From NCBI GenBank assembly GCA_021234155.1, contig JAJEKV010000788.1:26655-90654 (forward strand): DNA of 64,000 nucleotides, in the 5' to 3' direction. The notes below the pieces were generated by a model that was given only the letters and a program-made list of their open reading frames with translations, did not search any database and had not been told where the DNA came from. A program made the translations under genes and the position numbers. Numbering within the stretch: position 1 is the first letter of the stretch; each line of letters begins with the position of its first letter. Below are positions 42,600-56,700 of the stretch, one piece after another. Source of the stretch: Isoetes taiwanensis. Its lineage: Eukaryota > Streptophyta > Lycopodiopsida > Isoetales > Isoetaceae.

Positions 42600-45130
42600 C
42601 CTTTGAAATGGGAACTTTCAACTCTTTGAAATAATTGTAATAACCACATCATTTCTTTGCTCCTATAACCAAGGCTTTTATCTCACTTCGTGGTGCTAAG
42701 ACTTCATCAAGTCCGCTTTTTAGATCCTCAAGTAATTGGTTCCAAAGATGATCAAGATCCGTGGTAAAACAAAGAGATCCATATTGTCCCTGCTTTCTAT
42801 ACACTAGACCTTCTACCATAGTAGCTTTAAGATAAGCAAGTATTCGCTTTGCAGCTCGCCAATGATTTTGCTTTGGGATTGCATGAACCCGCTTACTTGA
42901 CTAAAAAAAGTAATGTAATGCCCGGTAATATTGAGGTAGATCAAAGATCCAACAAGTCGTCCAAGAGCGTAACATCACAAGAAGGTTCCCCAGAATTCAA
43001 AGTAAAAGTTTATTCCCCGCTTCATATGGACCGGAAGCATCTTTTGGTATCTTCCATGTGAAACCGCAAAAGAATAAATCCTTGATGTATTTCGTTTGAG
43101 TGAGGTGAAGATATGTAGAGTGCTGCCAAACTTCAATTCCTAAACAAAATGTAAAAGACCCAAGTTCAGAAGCTCAAAGGAATTACCAAGATCAGCCTTC
43201 AACTTCAATATTAGCCCAGAGATCTCCTCCGTGATGATAACATCATCAACATATAGAGTAAGAATACATGTCCGACCATCATGATACTTGTAATAAAGGC
43301 TAGGGTCTTTATGAGATCTCCAAATCCCTACCAATGTAAATGCATTGATTTTATGATTCCAAGCACTTGAGCTTGCTTCAACCCATACAAACTTCGTTTG
43401 AGCTTGCAAACTAAGTGTTCTTGTCCTTGTTGAACAAAACCAGCAGGTTGTTCCATGTAAATGGTCTCCCTTCAAATCCCCATTTAGGAATGCACTCTTA
43501 AAGTCCATTTGCCATATTGGCCATCCCTTGGCAAATGAAAAGCTAAGAGGCACTAATAGTGTCCATCCGAAAGCTACTGAGGATAAAAACATCGGTATAA
43601 TCATAGCCAAACTTTTGATTATAACCTTTTGCTACTAAACGCTCTTATGCTTCTGATCCATCCATCTAATTGAATTTAGTGCTAAAAACCCATTTGCCGC
43701 CACGACATTATGGTGGGATGGACGAGAAACCAAATCCCACGCCCGGCCGCTAAGTAACATTGAAATTTCACTTTCCATGGCAGTAATCCATTCTTTATGC
43801 TTGGTCGCTTGTTTTAAATGTTTGGGGGATCTTGATGCTCTTGGTATTTAGCCATCAAAGCCAAAATTGCATGTAACATTCTCTCGGTGGCAAGCCGCCA
43901 ATCTCCTAGATCTTCTTGGAGATGCCATAGGATCCGAATAGCAGGAATAGATGCCAAAGAATAATCAGCATCCAAAGAATTTGAGGAGAAACTCTTCATA
44001 GAGGAGAGGAAACCCCCCGGCCTACAAATGGAATGCCATGGTGATCATCTTCTGAAATTAGCAAATGTGGAATCATCAGCAGTGTCAACAGCAGAGGTTG
44101 ACCGTTGGATGTGAATTCTGTTCATGAGCAGCAGACAATGAGGATACATCAACAACATTAGCTGGTGTCACTGGTGTCAGGGTCTTGAATTGGCATATTC
44201 AAAAAGATGATGCAAGAACTCAAAGTTGAAATGAAGATATATCAGCCTTATCTTCCTTGTATTCGCATCCTCAACAAATTGTACACTTCTGGGAAACAAA
44301 GATCTGTTTGTTTTAGGATCAAAAAATCTCCAGCCTTTATTGTTGAGAGAATATCCCACAAAAATACATTTAATGGCCCTGTCAGATAGTTTTCCAGCCT
44401 TTTTGAGTTTTTTCCATAGGTATAGCAAAGATAGGCAAGACAACAAAAAATGCTAAGATGATCTACACGTGGTTTCTTACCATAAAATGCCTCAAAAGGT
44501 GTCATGTTTGGTAATGCCTTGGTGGGTGCCCTGTTTTATGTAAATCACGCAAAGATGAAGTGCTTCTCTTAAAATTTCAAATTCAGATGTTTATATGTGA
44601 GCATCGACCAACCAAATTCTGTAGAGATCGATGTTTTCGCTCAGCTACTCCATTTTTACAGTGAGCAAAGGGCACAATCAATTGCCTATGAATGCCATTA
44701 GCTTGACAAAAGCATCAAATTCCCATTCAAGTACTCAGTGCCATTATCCGTCCGAGCTCTTTAATTTTGGTCGCCATATACTGCCGCTGAATGAAAATAA
44801 CAAAATCTTTGAAATAAGAGAATACCTGATTTTTTAGTTTTCAATAGAAAGACCCAAGTGAATCTTGAAAATCATCTACAACAATGAAAAAATATGCTGT
44901 TCTCCATATGATATGACAGGCATATAACATAGATCGAGTGAACAATTTCTAATGGTTTTTCTGCCCTGCCTTGTGCATGATCCGGGACACGGTGTTTTGA
45001 GGTTGCTTTTGGCAAGATGACAAGCTTCACATTCAATATACTTGATGCTAAATTTTGTCCTTCAACCATAGCCAACCGAAGTCAACTCACCAATGGCTTG
45101 ACCACCCATGTGAGCAAATCGCATGCATGC
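42600..45130 (-). pseudogene. copia pol: integrase, reverse transcriptase, RNase H (broken)
   Basis: Integrase zinc region and entry: HMGGQAIGELTS (about 45090-45120), ATSKHRVPDHAQGRAEKPLE (about 44940-44995). The end of the core and C-terminal part: MTPFEAFYGKKPRVDHL (44460-44505) and IKCIFVGYSLNNKGWRFFDP (44310-44370). RT: WPIWQMDFKSAFLNGDL (43480-43530), then LTLYVDDVIIT (43215-43245) with the copia catalytic YVDD. RNase H traces near 42700. The region after FLNGDL, where a YM.QP.GF motif belongs, is altered, and frames change several times. Confidence 0.82.
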
Positions 45131-45399
45131 CATAAAACTCTCTGCAATCATATCAAGAATAATGAAACTAGTGGCATATGACAGTGCGGCTGAGCATCCA
45201 TAGTATATAATCCCTTTTATTCAAGTGACCATTAAAAGAATCCCAAGTTGAGCAGAGATAACAGCTCAAAGGACCCCTTCATGGTGATGTAAACTCTTTA
45301 TTGCCAAAAATAATGGTCATTCCTTGAAGATCAAATTGAGAAACAAAAGCAAATTGTTGAGAAGAGTAGGAAGATAAGTGACATCTGAACTTCAATAAT

Positions 45400-46750
45400 A
45401 ACACCATCATTGGACTTTTAAATGAAGTTCCCTTTGTAAAAATGCATTGACATGAATTACCATTGCCAACAGAATTTGAACTGACTGATCAATCTTGAGG
45501 GATTAAGCAAGAGACTTTCATCTCCTATAAGATGCTTAGATCTCCTGAATCTAGCATAAGAAATGGTGAGGGCATGCCATATGGGTTGCAACATTGAGAT
45601 TTGAAGTTCCAAGGATCAATGGAAGTTCTGGAGCATAACTAAGAAATTGCTCATCATCAGGAGCAGCAGTAGTAACAAAGTGAAATCAAAATGAATACTC
45701 ACCTCAAATGTTTTCTCAAAACGTGCTCAATGTCAGGAATTATTTGAGTGTCATATGGCAAAGATAGGTCCTCCAAATTACCAGAATGGCCATACCAAGA
45801 TATTCATGAGAGAACAAAGGTGACAACACTGCTTGACCCAGAATACATGGTGTGTTGGTGTGGGAGGGAAGTGGAAGTGGAAGTAGAGCGTAGAAGTCCC
45901 TGTTTTGTAGATTCTAACCACCGCTTGAACTGTGGACATCTATTTTCTGAAATGCCCCTTCTGCCACAAGCAAATAATATTAGATCGATCCTTAACTGGC
46001 TTATCTGGATGTTTGTATTTTTCTCGCTTGCTTAAGTTTAGTCTGATTGCCACAGCTAAATTTACCCTCGAGCTAACTGAAGTTGAGCTTGCTGTACCTT
46101 ATTAGTATCTTCCAATTCTTCTTGAACAAGCAGATTCTGTACTTCTGTAAATGTAAATTGAACTCCCTTTTGTGAGCATGTCTTTAATTGAGCCAATAAT
46201 GTTTTGAAATCTGTCTACACCTCTCAAGATCAAGATTATCAGATCTTGTTCATCAATCCTTCCTCCTGCCCAATGAGTTGTTGCTTCAGGATTTGAGTTT
46301 AGACAAGTAGGTTTGCACATTGTCACATGTTGCCAGCTTCAACTGCTCCATTTCCTGCTTGATTAGGGGACTATTTTGGCAAGACCAGTGACTACACATG
46401 AAGATTTGAGATATTTCCAAGTTTCCATAAAAGTTTTGCACTCCTTTGAGTTGCAATCTAATCTCAGAATCAACCAGAGATTTCAAAATGATCCAAACTT
46501 CTTCATCTCTTCATCAGATTTGTATCGGATCCCATCCTGGCTTCAAGACCTTCTTTAACTTGAGGAGACCTAGATAAATCTCGCAAAATTCACCTCGTGA
46601 GGAGACGAATTGGAACCATCCAGTATTGGATTCGAGTGATTTTCCATGGATCGGGTCCTCCCATGGCTTTGAGACAAGAAATACTAAATCTGACTGTGAT
46701 TTAAGAAGAAACTGTAACAAGTCTGTACCGCCTTGCACCAACAAAAACTA
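45400..46750 (-). pseudogene. copia gag and protease remnants
   Basis: Gag-like phrases occur in several frames: QLKLATCDNVQTYLSKLKS near 46290-46360, then GRIDEQDLIILILRGV (46190-46265). A decayed zinc knuckle with QKGHFRK lies near 45945-45975. A protease start with LDSG is near 45555, followed by a frame break and KHLIGDESLLLNPS. The N-terminus nearest the PBS (46760-46900) is not resolvable. Confidence 0.6.
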
Positions 46751-46906
46751 GCCAAATCTTGCTGAAAACTTCCAGATCCAATCAAGATTGACGCCAATGG
46801 GAAGCTAAGGGCATTCTGCTCCCAGATCCTAAAAGCACTCAAGAAAATTGTGAGTGGCAAGCAAGAATTTTCTCGGACCCACCTCAACATATCTTTCCGT
46901 AAACAT

Positions 46907-46919
46907 GGCTCTGATACCA
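46907..46919 (-). other. Primer binding site of the copia element
   Basis: The minus strand reads TGGTATCAGAGCC one base from the LTR, complementary to initiator tRNA-Met. Confidence 0.9.
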
Positions 46920-46920
46920 T

Positions 46921-47103
46921 TTTTAGGAGACATAGACTATAGGAAAATATGACATGGAAGGCCCACAATCGATTAACAAAACGTCCCCACCAAACCAAAA
47001 AAGCTCTTTGCATAAAAAGTAGGACATGACTATAAGTAGTCTATGAGCTGACGTGGCATCATGCCACACATTAGGGTTACATTAGGGTTTCCTTCTTCTA
47101 ACA
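46921..47103 (-). repeat. 5' LTR of the copia element
   Basis: A 183-bp repeat paired with 42109-42295; it differs by a few substitutions and the missing third ATTAGGGTTAC unit. Confidence 0.88.
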
Positions 47104-48400
47104 CTCAACCTCTACCTACTAATTTAATTTGCATGTCAAACACTAGTTTGATAAGTGGAAAAATCTATACTTCTCGTTAGGGCGATATCTTCCCCAGCTC
47201 CTTGGACCTCTATGGATATTACTGCTGGGTGCTTCACATGCACGCTTTTAGTGATTGAATTGAACGTGACATGACATCTAGTGTTAGCGTTGCTCATGTT
47301 GCCGCAACAATGAACATTACAATGAAGAATTATGGAAAAGAGGTTTCGGCGATAGTTGGAATAGTTGCAAGCTGCACCAGATAGAGATTCAACTATAACA
47401 AGTTTTTGCATTCAAAGACTTGTGACCATAAGGCCATAAAATAATTGAGGTACTAAGACTTTGTCAAAGGTTGATCTAAAAAAGTCAAGTTTTTTCCCCA
47501 AACTCTTTCTGAAGGACCTAAATTGGCCATTTTATTGCACTCTTTTTTTTTACATTTGGCTTAAGAATTATGCTTGCTATTCGATTAGATTGTTCAGGCT
47601 TAAATCATAGCCGGCAGCAGAACTAGTATCAGGCAGACCATCGCAGAGAACAGCATTGAAGACGGCAGATCATAGCAGGAAGAAGCATGTCGGGCCAAAA
47701 GTAGAACATTTATTTCGATTTTGTGGGACAAACCCGCCAAATGGCAAGCATGGGTCAGTTCTATAAATTAATCTGAAAGCAGTTGTGCCACTGCTTGCAG
47801 AATCTTGTGTTGGGATTGGATGATCCTAATGAGCAACAAGGAGTGGCCATAAATTGTCAACTATGAAGTGTTTATAACAATTTTAACTAGAGAAGCTCTG
47901 AGTACAAAATCTAGTTGAAGATCATTTGGTTCCCCAAGGGCTAAAAATTTTGAAAAACACAGCTACTCCACTTTTAAGAAATCACATGAAACTTAAAAGA
48001 CTAAAAGACTAGTAGCATTTAATACCTATTTCCATTGAAAAATCATGGTACCTTTAAAGTTCTTCTTCCAGATCTGATCAAACTGAGCTTTTGAAGAAGA
48101 TTAGATGAAGAATTCATTGGTCGACCTTTCTTCAAAATCCAAAAGCAAACTAGATTTAAAATTTGCCTAAAAATAGGCATAACTGTAATAAAAAATTCCT
48201 TTACTACAATGATGTTTACTTGGAAAGGGGGGACTATAAATATGCACACTTCGTCTCCATTGAACGCCGAGAATGATTAGGTCATTGAATCTACGAAAAA
48301 AAAAAAAAATTAAGAGACATTGCAATTCTTTGCAGTATCATTGCATTACATATATACATTTTTTTCTATTCCTTCTTTTACTGTACAGTTTTGAGATTTA
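47104..48400. other. No gene recognised; 3' flank of the TRA1 gene
   Basis: Short ORFs without recognised domains. The minus strand reads AATAAA at 48396-48401, directly after the TRA1 stop, a possible poly-A signal. Confidence 0.45.
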
Positions 48401-50770
48401 TTAAAACCATGGATGCCAGGTAGGATCCATCATACAAAGGCTTTTTCGGTCTTAATGCTGCCTCAACAAGTTCTGTAACACCCGCTTTGCACTGATTTAG
48501 GGGGCTCGGTTGTATTTTCATCCTGTGCACAAAGTTGGAAGTTGTACAGATAAGCCTTACATGCAAAAAGGTCCCAAAGATAAAAAGAAAGAGAGAGATG
48601 CCTACTTCTTCGAAGATACATATGGCGCTATATTCTTGATGCGCCCCATAACCTGCTCCGTTTTGCTGTTACCTTTTCCTTAAGTTCAGATGGTGTAATT
48701 CCTCCTCCAGATGGAGCAGTGGGCATTCCTGGTGGCTCGCGCCATGACCATGATATCAATTCATCTCTGAAGAACATTGCCAAATGGTGCTGTAAATGCT
48801 GATTCTGCAAATGACAAAACTAAAGTGGTTGAGCATTGAAACAACTTTCTGCATCTTGTACATGCTGGATAATCAGTCTCAAAAACAACAATCTTTTACG
48901 AATAATAGATGAGAGATCAATTGTGGTCTTCAAATCCTTGCATTCAAGAAAATAATTATCAAAAAGACAAGAACTGCACCTAGTTGCATGGTGTAGGACA
49001 TGATCAACGCACATTCCAGACGAAAAAAATTGAAATTATTAAATTGGAGAATTAGTCTACATTTACACCTTTGAAAAGTATTTCCAGAAAACTGCATAGA
49101 AAAAGTATGTACCTTTGAGCAACAATAGATTGCAGCTGCTATTACAGAAGAAAACGAAGAGACCTTCCACACCAAAAGGAGTAAAAAAATGTGAGTCGAG
49201 AAATGGTACAGCTTCTGAAGATGACCATGCCATTCATAAAAGGTACAGACCAATTGGTGAAAGGAAAAAAAAAATGGCAGACCACGCAGCATTATGTGGA
49301 TTACAAAAGCATATACCAAGGTCGATGGGATGAATTCAAACAGAAAGGTGAACAGACCGGATGGAAATCGTTTGGAAAGGAAAAAAATTTGGGTCCTTCC
49401 ACCCATCTGCAGCATATATGACATGAACCCAGACAAAGCAAGCTGCACTGCAAACTGCTTCTTGAACGTCCACAAAATGATTGCAAGTTGGAAGTGTTTT
49501 TGGTACATGTACCGTGAGAAGATATTTTCATTCACATATTGCTGAGTAACCGGTGTGTAGGCATGGAAACGCTGTCGAGGATGGCTTCAGGTGTAAGATT
49601 CCCTGTGATTGCCTGGTTCAGGACGTTCTTTAAAGTGTGTTATTGGTAAGTCTGTTTCATCGCCAAATCGTGCAGCATTTATTTCATAGACTTCACCAAA
49701 TGTGCTGTACATCAAATCATCTTCCACCATAATGGACCTGTTAATGCAATTAATAAGACAATAATGTTAACTAATAGAACTTTGAAAAATATCCAGTGTT
49801 ACTCCTTTGATCTTTTATTTGTTGTGTGTTACTTTAAGAATTACCAAAGCAACCTAACTGTAAATGCTCACGATACCATCTGACTATAACCTACTAATTA
49901 TTACAACTTGGTTGGGCTGCCCAACCAAAAGATACAAGAGACCCTAGCCAGACGGGACAATAATAGAGGGCATGGAATGCAGATGTCGCCTCCGCGGATT
50001 CCCTTGTGCTTATCAAATAATCTATTCAGCACCCGGAAAGCTGTACCATGCGCCTCATCTTTTGCACTTGGGGTTAAGGAAGTCACCAAAAAAAGTGCTT
50101 TTGTGAACCATCACTACCAATCATAGTCAACCGGCTTGATAACTTGTTCCATGTGACCAACAATTTGGCACATCAGCACCAATCCTATCCAGCTTTATCG
50201 TGATGATCGGGGTAACTTCCGCATGGGACAGAGCAACGCAGAATTAAGACAGGGACCCATTTGGCATTAAAGTCCTTGAAACTATATGGGCAATTTTTGT
50301 TGCTGTTTAGACACTAAATTGGGGAAACACAAAGCGTACCTCCCCACCATCACCCCCATGACCAAGTATTACAAAATAATGTATATAATGCCAATCCTGC
50401 AACCAAATGGATAAGATGTAATCCCCTCGACACAGAATACACATAAGAAAGACAATGCAATACAAGACAAGCCCCAGGTAATAACCTTGGCTCTCTTTAA
50501 GCAAACCTAATGATAGCCGTAGAAATACATATCTGCTACAGGAATATTACCTATCATTAAAGTACTGGCCTGGAACTTCAATATCAAGAACATGAGATTC
50601 TCTTAATTGCTCATGCTTTTCTTCTTCCAGCTTTAAAACAGCTGGGAAGCCGGTCCTCACATTGCTTTGTAGAACACCTTTCCAGTGCTTTAAGCGGCTC
50701 TGTAGCTCTGCTAATGTTGTAAACCCTCCCGTACTTTCTGGATCAGATGGTGCTCAAAGTCGGCGCTTGT
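48401..50770 (-). other. TRA1: TRA1 kinase-like and FATC exons
   Basis: The extreme C-terminus CMMDPTWHPWF and its stop (48401-48436) are perfectly kept but one base out of frame with the preceding GVTELVEAAL (48450-48485). Upstream exons: FFRDELISWSWREPPGMP (48700-48780), then WTFKKQFAVQLALSGFMSYM (about 49420-49480), MVEDDLMY (49706-49730), FRVLNRLFDKHK (about 50010-50040), IITIKLDRIGADVP (50160-50205), and FTTLAELQSRLKHWKGVLQ (about 50660-50725) at the FAT-kinase boundary. Like all TRRAP proteins this domain is not expected to be catalytic. The shift just before the FATC motif would remove the C-terminus if real. Confidence 0.8.
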
Positions 50771-53700
50771 ATTCATTGACAAACTCTACATGCCTGGCAA
50801 ACTGTATCAGATGAAAACAAGCTCTGCATACACTCCGCAAGTTCCCACGGGTGACTGTGGCACCTCAGCCGTGAGGTGGCTAAATGGATATTTGCATCTG
50901 TGTAAGAGGGCATGAACAACAGCAGTAATCTTTCCTCGGAGAGGGGTACAAATTGGCACCAATTTAAATTAATATAGCGCTGTATCCCAAACAAAGAATA
51001 AAGGGAACACCTAACAGAAAGATTCTCAACTTTGTCTCTCCAGAAGTTAAAGATAGATTCTTTTACCTCCATTTCTGTCGTAGGTTTGAGTGTTTTGGTC
51101 CTCAGAAACCTCCATTATATATCTTTGCAGCCCTCAAATGCAGTGATAGCTGGAGACCATTACCGGACCGTTTCAATGAAAATAAGGGAGTCAACTTGTC
51201 CATTACCTCCTGATTGAGAGGAATCTGATACAATAGCTAGATTTCCATCCCTCCTGTGGTTCTTTCCCATTTCTGACCAGCATTATTCTTGACTGTCATT
51301 AGAACCAGTTTGAGACTGAATGGCAGCACCTTGATTTGACATTACCTTGGGCAGAGACGGCGTCTGTCACAGATCCCACAGAAATGTTGTCAGAGGACGC
51401 TCACCAGATCCTGCACCAAGAACCTGATTACACTCTGTGCTGCTACTGGACCTTCTTGTACAATTCTGCCTTTGTTGCAATATCCCGATGGATTCCAAGA
51501 GATATGTCCTTAACCAGTAGTACAAAGCCTGTATTTAAATTTGACTTGATCAATAACAGCTACAGGGAAGGAAGGAAGGAAGCAAAGATGAATTGGTGGC
51601 ACATGAAGTAAACAATATTTTTTGTTCAACCATCTTATAAGAAAATAAAAGTCAGTTCTGAGCCATGCAAAACCAACTTGAATGTTTACATTAGCCATTC
51701 AGATGCATAAGCTAGACTTGCAGTCATCTTAGAATGGCATCATACATTCCAGGATAGAGAACATAAATTACAATTAAAAAAAAATGGAAGTACGACCATT
51801 GGAACAATTTTATCTCAGAAAGAGAATAGATGATAGCATGCTAACAATCAGGATCGTATATTTAGACCGTGCAGAGCTTTACCAAGCTGGAAGTTGAAGT
51901 TTTCTGCCAACATGCAAAGCTGTCCATGAAGTTAGCTAAAACGAAAATTATGGTATTTGGCTTTCAAGAAAGAAAACATGTGTTTTACTTTGATGGCAAA
52001 ACGTAGAGCAAGTCCAAGTATACAAGCACTTGGGACTCGGGTTACAGATAATTACAAGTGGAATGATCAGCGGTCAACAAGCGTGTGGTAAGAGACACAG
52101 AAGCCTTTTTGCTATGCAAGCTAAATGCAAATAGAATTCACCTGCTAGACTGGACTATGAAGCCATTTATACATGGTTTTAGTAAAACCAGTCATTTTTA
52201 TCAGTGCCAAGTGTGGGGACCAGGATTGGCAAGAAAGCAAACCAAGAAATGTGAATCCGGACAAATAAGGTTCCCTAATCAGTGAGTTGGGTATCAAATG
52301 CAAACACCATATCCATGCTAGCAGGAACAGGAATGCTACATTGGAAGGAAGCCCTTTGCCAGTTTCTTTTTCCTACATAGTGAGGGTGCAAACTATGTGT
52401 ACCAATATGTTTTTTTACTGCACTGCAAGAATCCCAGCAAACTGGTTGGTACCATGATGGTAAGAAATGGGCAAAATAGGTGGGGGTTATCCCGGATGAT
52501 CTACCTAGAAATACAATGGCTATCCGTGAGCTGGTTATGGATAAGATGATTAGCAAGCTGTGGGCAAATGCTCAAGAAAAGATAGACTATTATAGATACT
52601 GATATTAATCCCATGGCCATGTATATTCCACAGCAGTACCTTTTTGAATAACCTATCAGTTGCATCCAGACATCAGATGCGTGGGATGAGGGTTAGCTCC
52701 TCCTACAAATTGAGCGTGGAAGATTGGAAGATGGTATGGAATCCAGCAGTCCAAGGAACGGGCAAGGTCTGTGGGATTAGGGGAAGTAGAGAATGAGCAA
52801 CACTGCTTGATTGCATCTCCAGCTTATGAAACCATTAGAAGACAACATGATATCAAAGCAGAACACTTTAACTGATCTATATATGTTTTACAGATGCCTT
52901 AAGTAAAATTAACATCTTTATTAGAGATTTGTGGCAAGCAAGAGAGGCTCGTTTGAGTCATAACCTAAGCACTTAATGTGTCCATCTAATTTTCTTTGTA
53001 ATTCTTTTCGCCTTCTAGCCGCCAAGGCCTTTATGGGATTGTCAGAATATACTTATACCCACTTATATTTAGAATCATCATTCAGATGTTGAGAAAGGAA
53101 GAGGGCAAGTTTATCATGAAGGCATTAAAATCTGAAGTTCCTAACTAAACCTAAACAAAATGCCACAGCTGAATCTTATATCACCAAATGATGTTTTACT
53201 TACTTGGTAAAAGTCCAACAAGTTTCAGAAGCACATTCTTGCAATGCTGTGCTTCAGGCCTCTGGAGGGATAGAAGCAGTTGTGGTATCCAAGCAATCCA
53301 AATCCATTGAGGTATTTGGTCACCATATTTGTCAAAGACCTTTCCGACTGTACCATTATGATTGTCAAAACTCAGTAAGTATAATACTCTTGCAAGATAA
53401 TTTCTGCCACGTGCATTTCCAAACTTGATGCCTTGCATGAAACAACTGACTGCATACTCTAACCATAAGTCTTCCCTTGTTTCACTGTATACCTGGAAAC
53501 ACAAAAAATATTAGTGAAATGTATCTTCCCGGTTAGGCACGTGTTTAGAATAACGTTTGTGTAACTTAAAGGACTATTAGCTCAACAAACCTGGTCACAA
53601 TAATTTCCCCAGCTTATCCAACCTTTCCGAAGACCCCTAAAAAGAGTAATAGCAGTTGAAAATGCCTGGTTTGCAGTCTCACTGTCATTCATCTTCTGCA

Positions 53701-56700
53701 AAAATTCACCTTTGAGGCGCCCATTTCTGCCTTATGCTGAATAGGAAGTAATCCAAGTTTGTAGTATTTATGAGGTTCAGACCATTTATCAGTTCCCCTT
53801 CATCTCTAAATAGACCTTGCTTGTTCTCTAATTTTCACAAATGCTTCCTGCACAGTTCAAGGGTCAGAAGATGTAATTTGATAGCAGGCTAAAAAAATCA
53901 AGAAAAGGAATTACCTGTACGTCCATTGTTGAATATCCATACATCTTATTTAGAACATTCACGGACACGCCATATAAGCCTTGCTTCCGCGGCAATATAA
54001 GCAAGTTTGTTTACACTCCATGCTTTTTTCACGATATCCAAGTTGATGTAGTTGTGCATTTGTCTCAGCATATAATTTAAACGCATTGATTACAACATTG
54101 TACATATGATTACGCCATTGCATCAAGTCATTCCATATTGTTATCATCCCAATCGTTTGGTACTCTTAGCCTCCAAGTATCCAAGATATCTTTGAGGTCT
54201 ATGTACTGTCCAGAAGATTGCTCCACCACAATGTCTGTGCAGGGGTGGATGGTTGCTTATTCCCATTTATTTCAAGAAGAATTCGTGGCAGATTCTTGAA
54301 ACTCTACTAATTGCTGAAACCGGAAGAAGAGGAATGTGATTGGACAGCCATCTCAGGAAGCTGCCACCAGCCTCTGTAAGGCTAGATCAAAGCCTTGGCT
54401 AACTCTCAATTCAGCTTCACTGACAGCTTAACATTTCCTTCATGAAGCACAACATATTTTTGCACCATTCAAGCTTTGGTGTTTCTTCTACTTGAGCTTT
54501 TGGTAAGACAGTATCCTTAAGGTAGTCCAGTCTGGAACCTTCCATAAACAATCAACCAAACTTCATAGTTTTCAACACTTTTACCAAAATCAGACAAAAC
54601 TTCCCACTGGTTAAACGTCGAGCACAGGAAATCCATTGTTCTTCCCATAAACACATCTCCGCTTTGGACACACTAGTAAACGAACCTTTTGAGTCGCTTT
54701 GTTCATAGCTTGATAAAATACATCTTGAGCTGCCTGCCACATTCCATGCTGAGCCAAAGAAAAGTCCAGCTTTTGTTTCAGGAATAATGGGGCGTTCTTC
54801 CATAGACCATATAACATCCTCTTCATTCAATAGGCGATATAACTCTACTAGTGCATCAAAACATCGGGGTTTCCAAAGGGAAGAGCATCACGTGGCTTTC
54901 AAGCAATGATATAGCTATGTGCCAAGCATTATATGTTTTTCCAAGAAATTTGATGAGCTCACTTGAATTTTTGTTGCGGCTGACTAAGCGAGAGCCCTCT
55001 AAAAGGCTTGCACAACATTGGGCCTTTTTATCCAGCTGCTTTGCTATGATAGTCCTTGGAAAGAAGAGTGATCATAGGGCTTTGCAAGCAAAACTTGTTC
55101 TTTCCTTTGCAATGTTGCCCAAACAATAGGAAATACAAGAACCACATATGATAGGCAACATGTGCATCAGTATGTGCTAGTTCTTTAAAGGAAGTACCAG
55201 ATCTGTCCACCCATGTAATGTTATGGTCCAAACATTTAACAGAGAGAGTAAAGTGCCATCAGCAACATACACAGAAAGAAAAAGGATATGATAGAGAAAC
55301 CACATACTTGAAGCTTACTGCATTCATTGAGAAACTTCGCATGTTTGTTTACAAGACCATAAACGTCCAGTGGAGTCCCTTCAGTTTCCTCTACCATATC
55401 TGAACTCTGTTGCTGCATCCCTGCTCTTTCAGAAATACCACCAGATGGCATATAGGGAGGGACCTGTGCGAAGTTCGAGCAAGATTAATAGTTTCATGTT
55501 CCACAAGAATCGCTAACAACAGATCCAATCTTTGTTTTAACTAAAAACACATCACTCAAAGCTTCCACTCTTGTGACTGAATAATATATTGTAATCGAGG
55601 TGTATAATGTTTTTGTGATGGACTGCGTGGATACAGCCGTGAAAAACTTGTACGCCGCATTTCAGGGGTCTTTGGCACGGAGTCCAAGCATGAATTGTCT
55701 CTCCACTTTAAAAAGACTTCTTGTCTAAACTGTATGCGAGGGTACCTGATAAATATACATATAGTTATACATCAGAAGGAAAGGTTCAAATTGTAGCCAA
55801 CGAAACGAAAAGAACTCGTTACTTTGTGGTATTAGAACATAACCGATGTAGAAGCTTCAAGTACTTCCCTTCCCATTCTCCAAGACAGCTGGTGTCATGT
55901 TTTGCCTATCAACTTGTGCCAGACGCTGCAGAAAGCTCACAACATCTTTTGTATTCAGAACGCCAATTGTTGTGCCCACACTTGAGGCCTTGAAGTTTTC
56001 AATCCAGTCATGTATTATATTTAGAATTGCCAACAATACTGATGTATCTGTTCCTTTTCACCTAGTATTGACTGCAAGGTTTGTCCTAATAAGCGTTTGC
56101 ATTCAGTTATCATCAAAACCCTACCACTTATAAGCTTTAAGTGGGAGAGCTTACGTTGCTAATCACCAAATTCAGGTCCCCCGACCAATCACAAGAGCAT
56201 TTGCTGCAGATTCCTGGTCAAGCCTGTGACCCTACAGAGCAAATTTTACTAATTTAAGAACCCAGAAAGGCATGCATATAAAATGTAACAAAAAGAACAA
56301 AACAAGTTCAAAAAGCTAATTGTCATGTTTAATTTCAGTTGTGCTTGTTATGTCATGCATATCCTTTTGAAATACACGGACTAAGGGTGGCATGAATCTG
56401 TAGGTATGGCTTGTTCACCTCCGTCAAGGTATCAAGCACAGCCAACAAAAGGAATTGTAACATTTGCAGCTCCGCTGCCTGGAGCTGCTGTAACAGAAGT
56501 CCCGGTGTCAAAGTAACGGCTACAAGGTGCTTTTTGCAGAAGTTTTCAACCTTTTGATGCAGTATTTTATATCCTGTGAATTACTTGCAGAATCCACAGG
56601 AAATGCATCAAAACCATTCTTAGAAGGTTACATATTGACTCCCAATATTCAGGTGAGCTTGCTGTTGAAAGAAGGCCCAGAACCACAACAACAACAGAAT

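Larger units (their letters stand above)
42109..47103 (-). mobile_element. Degenerate Ty1/copia element with 185-bp LTRs
   Basis: Two nearly identical short terminal repeats enclose about 4.6 kb. The PBS (46907-46919) and PPT (42296-42305) set minus-strand orientation. Sense order: gag (about 46750-45880), protease, integrase (about 45120-44200), RT (about 43660-43140) and RNase H (to about 42650), the copia order with integrase before RT. All domains are broken by stops and indels. No clear target-site duplication was found. Confidence 0.88.

Noticed and set aside
47136-47411. 91-codon minus-strand ORF between the copia element and TRA1
   Set aside because: Mixed composition without a recognised domain; likely chance or unrecognisable repeat.
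48930-49535. 201-codon minus-strand ORF as one protein
   Set aside because: Only its first about 55 residues are the TRA1 exon; the remainder reads through a frame break and intron.
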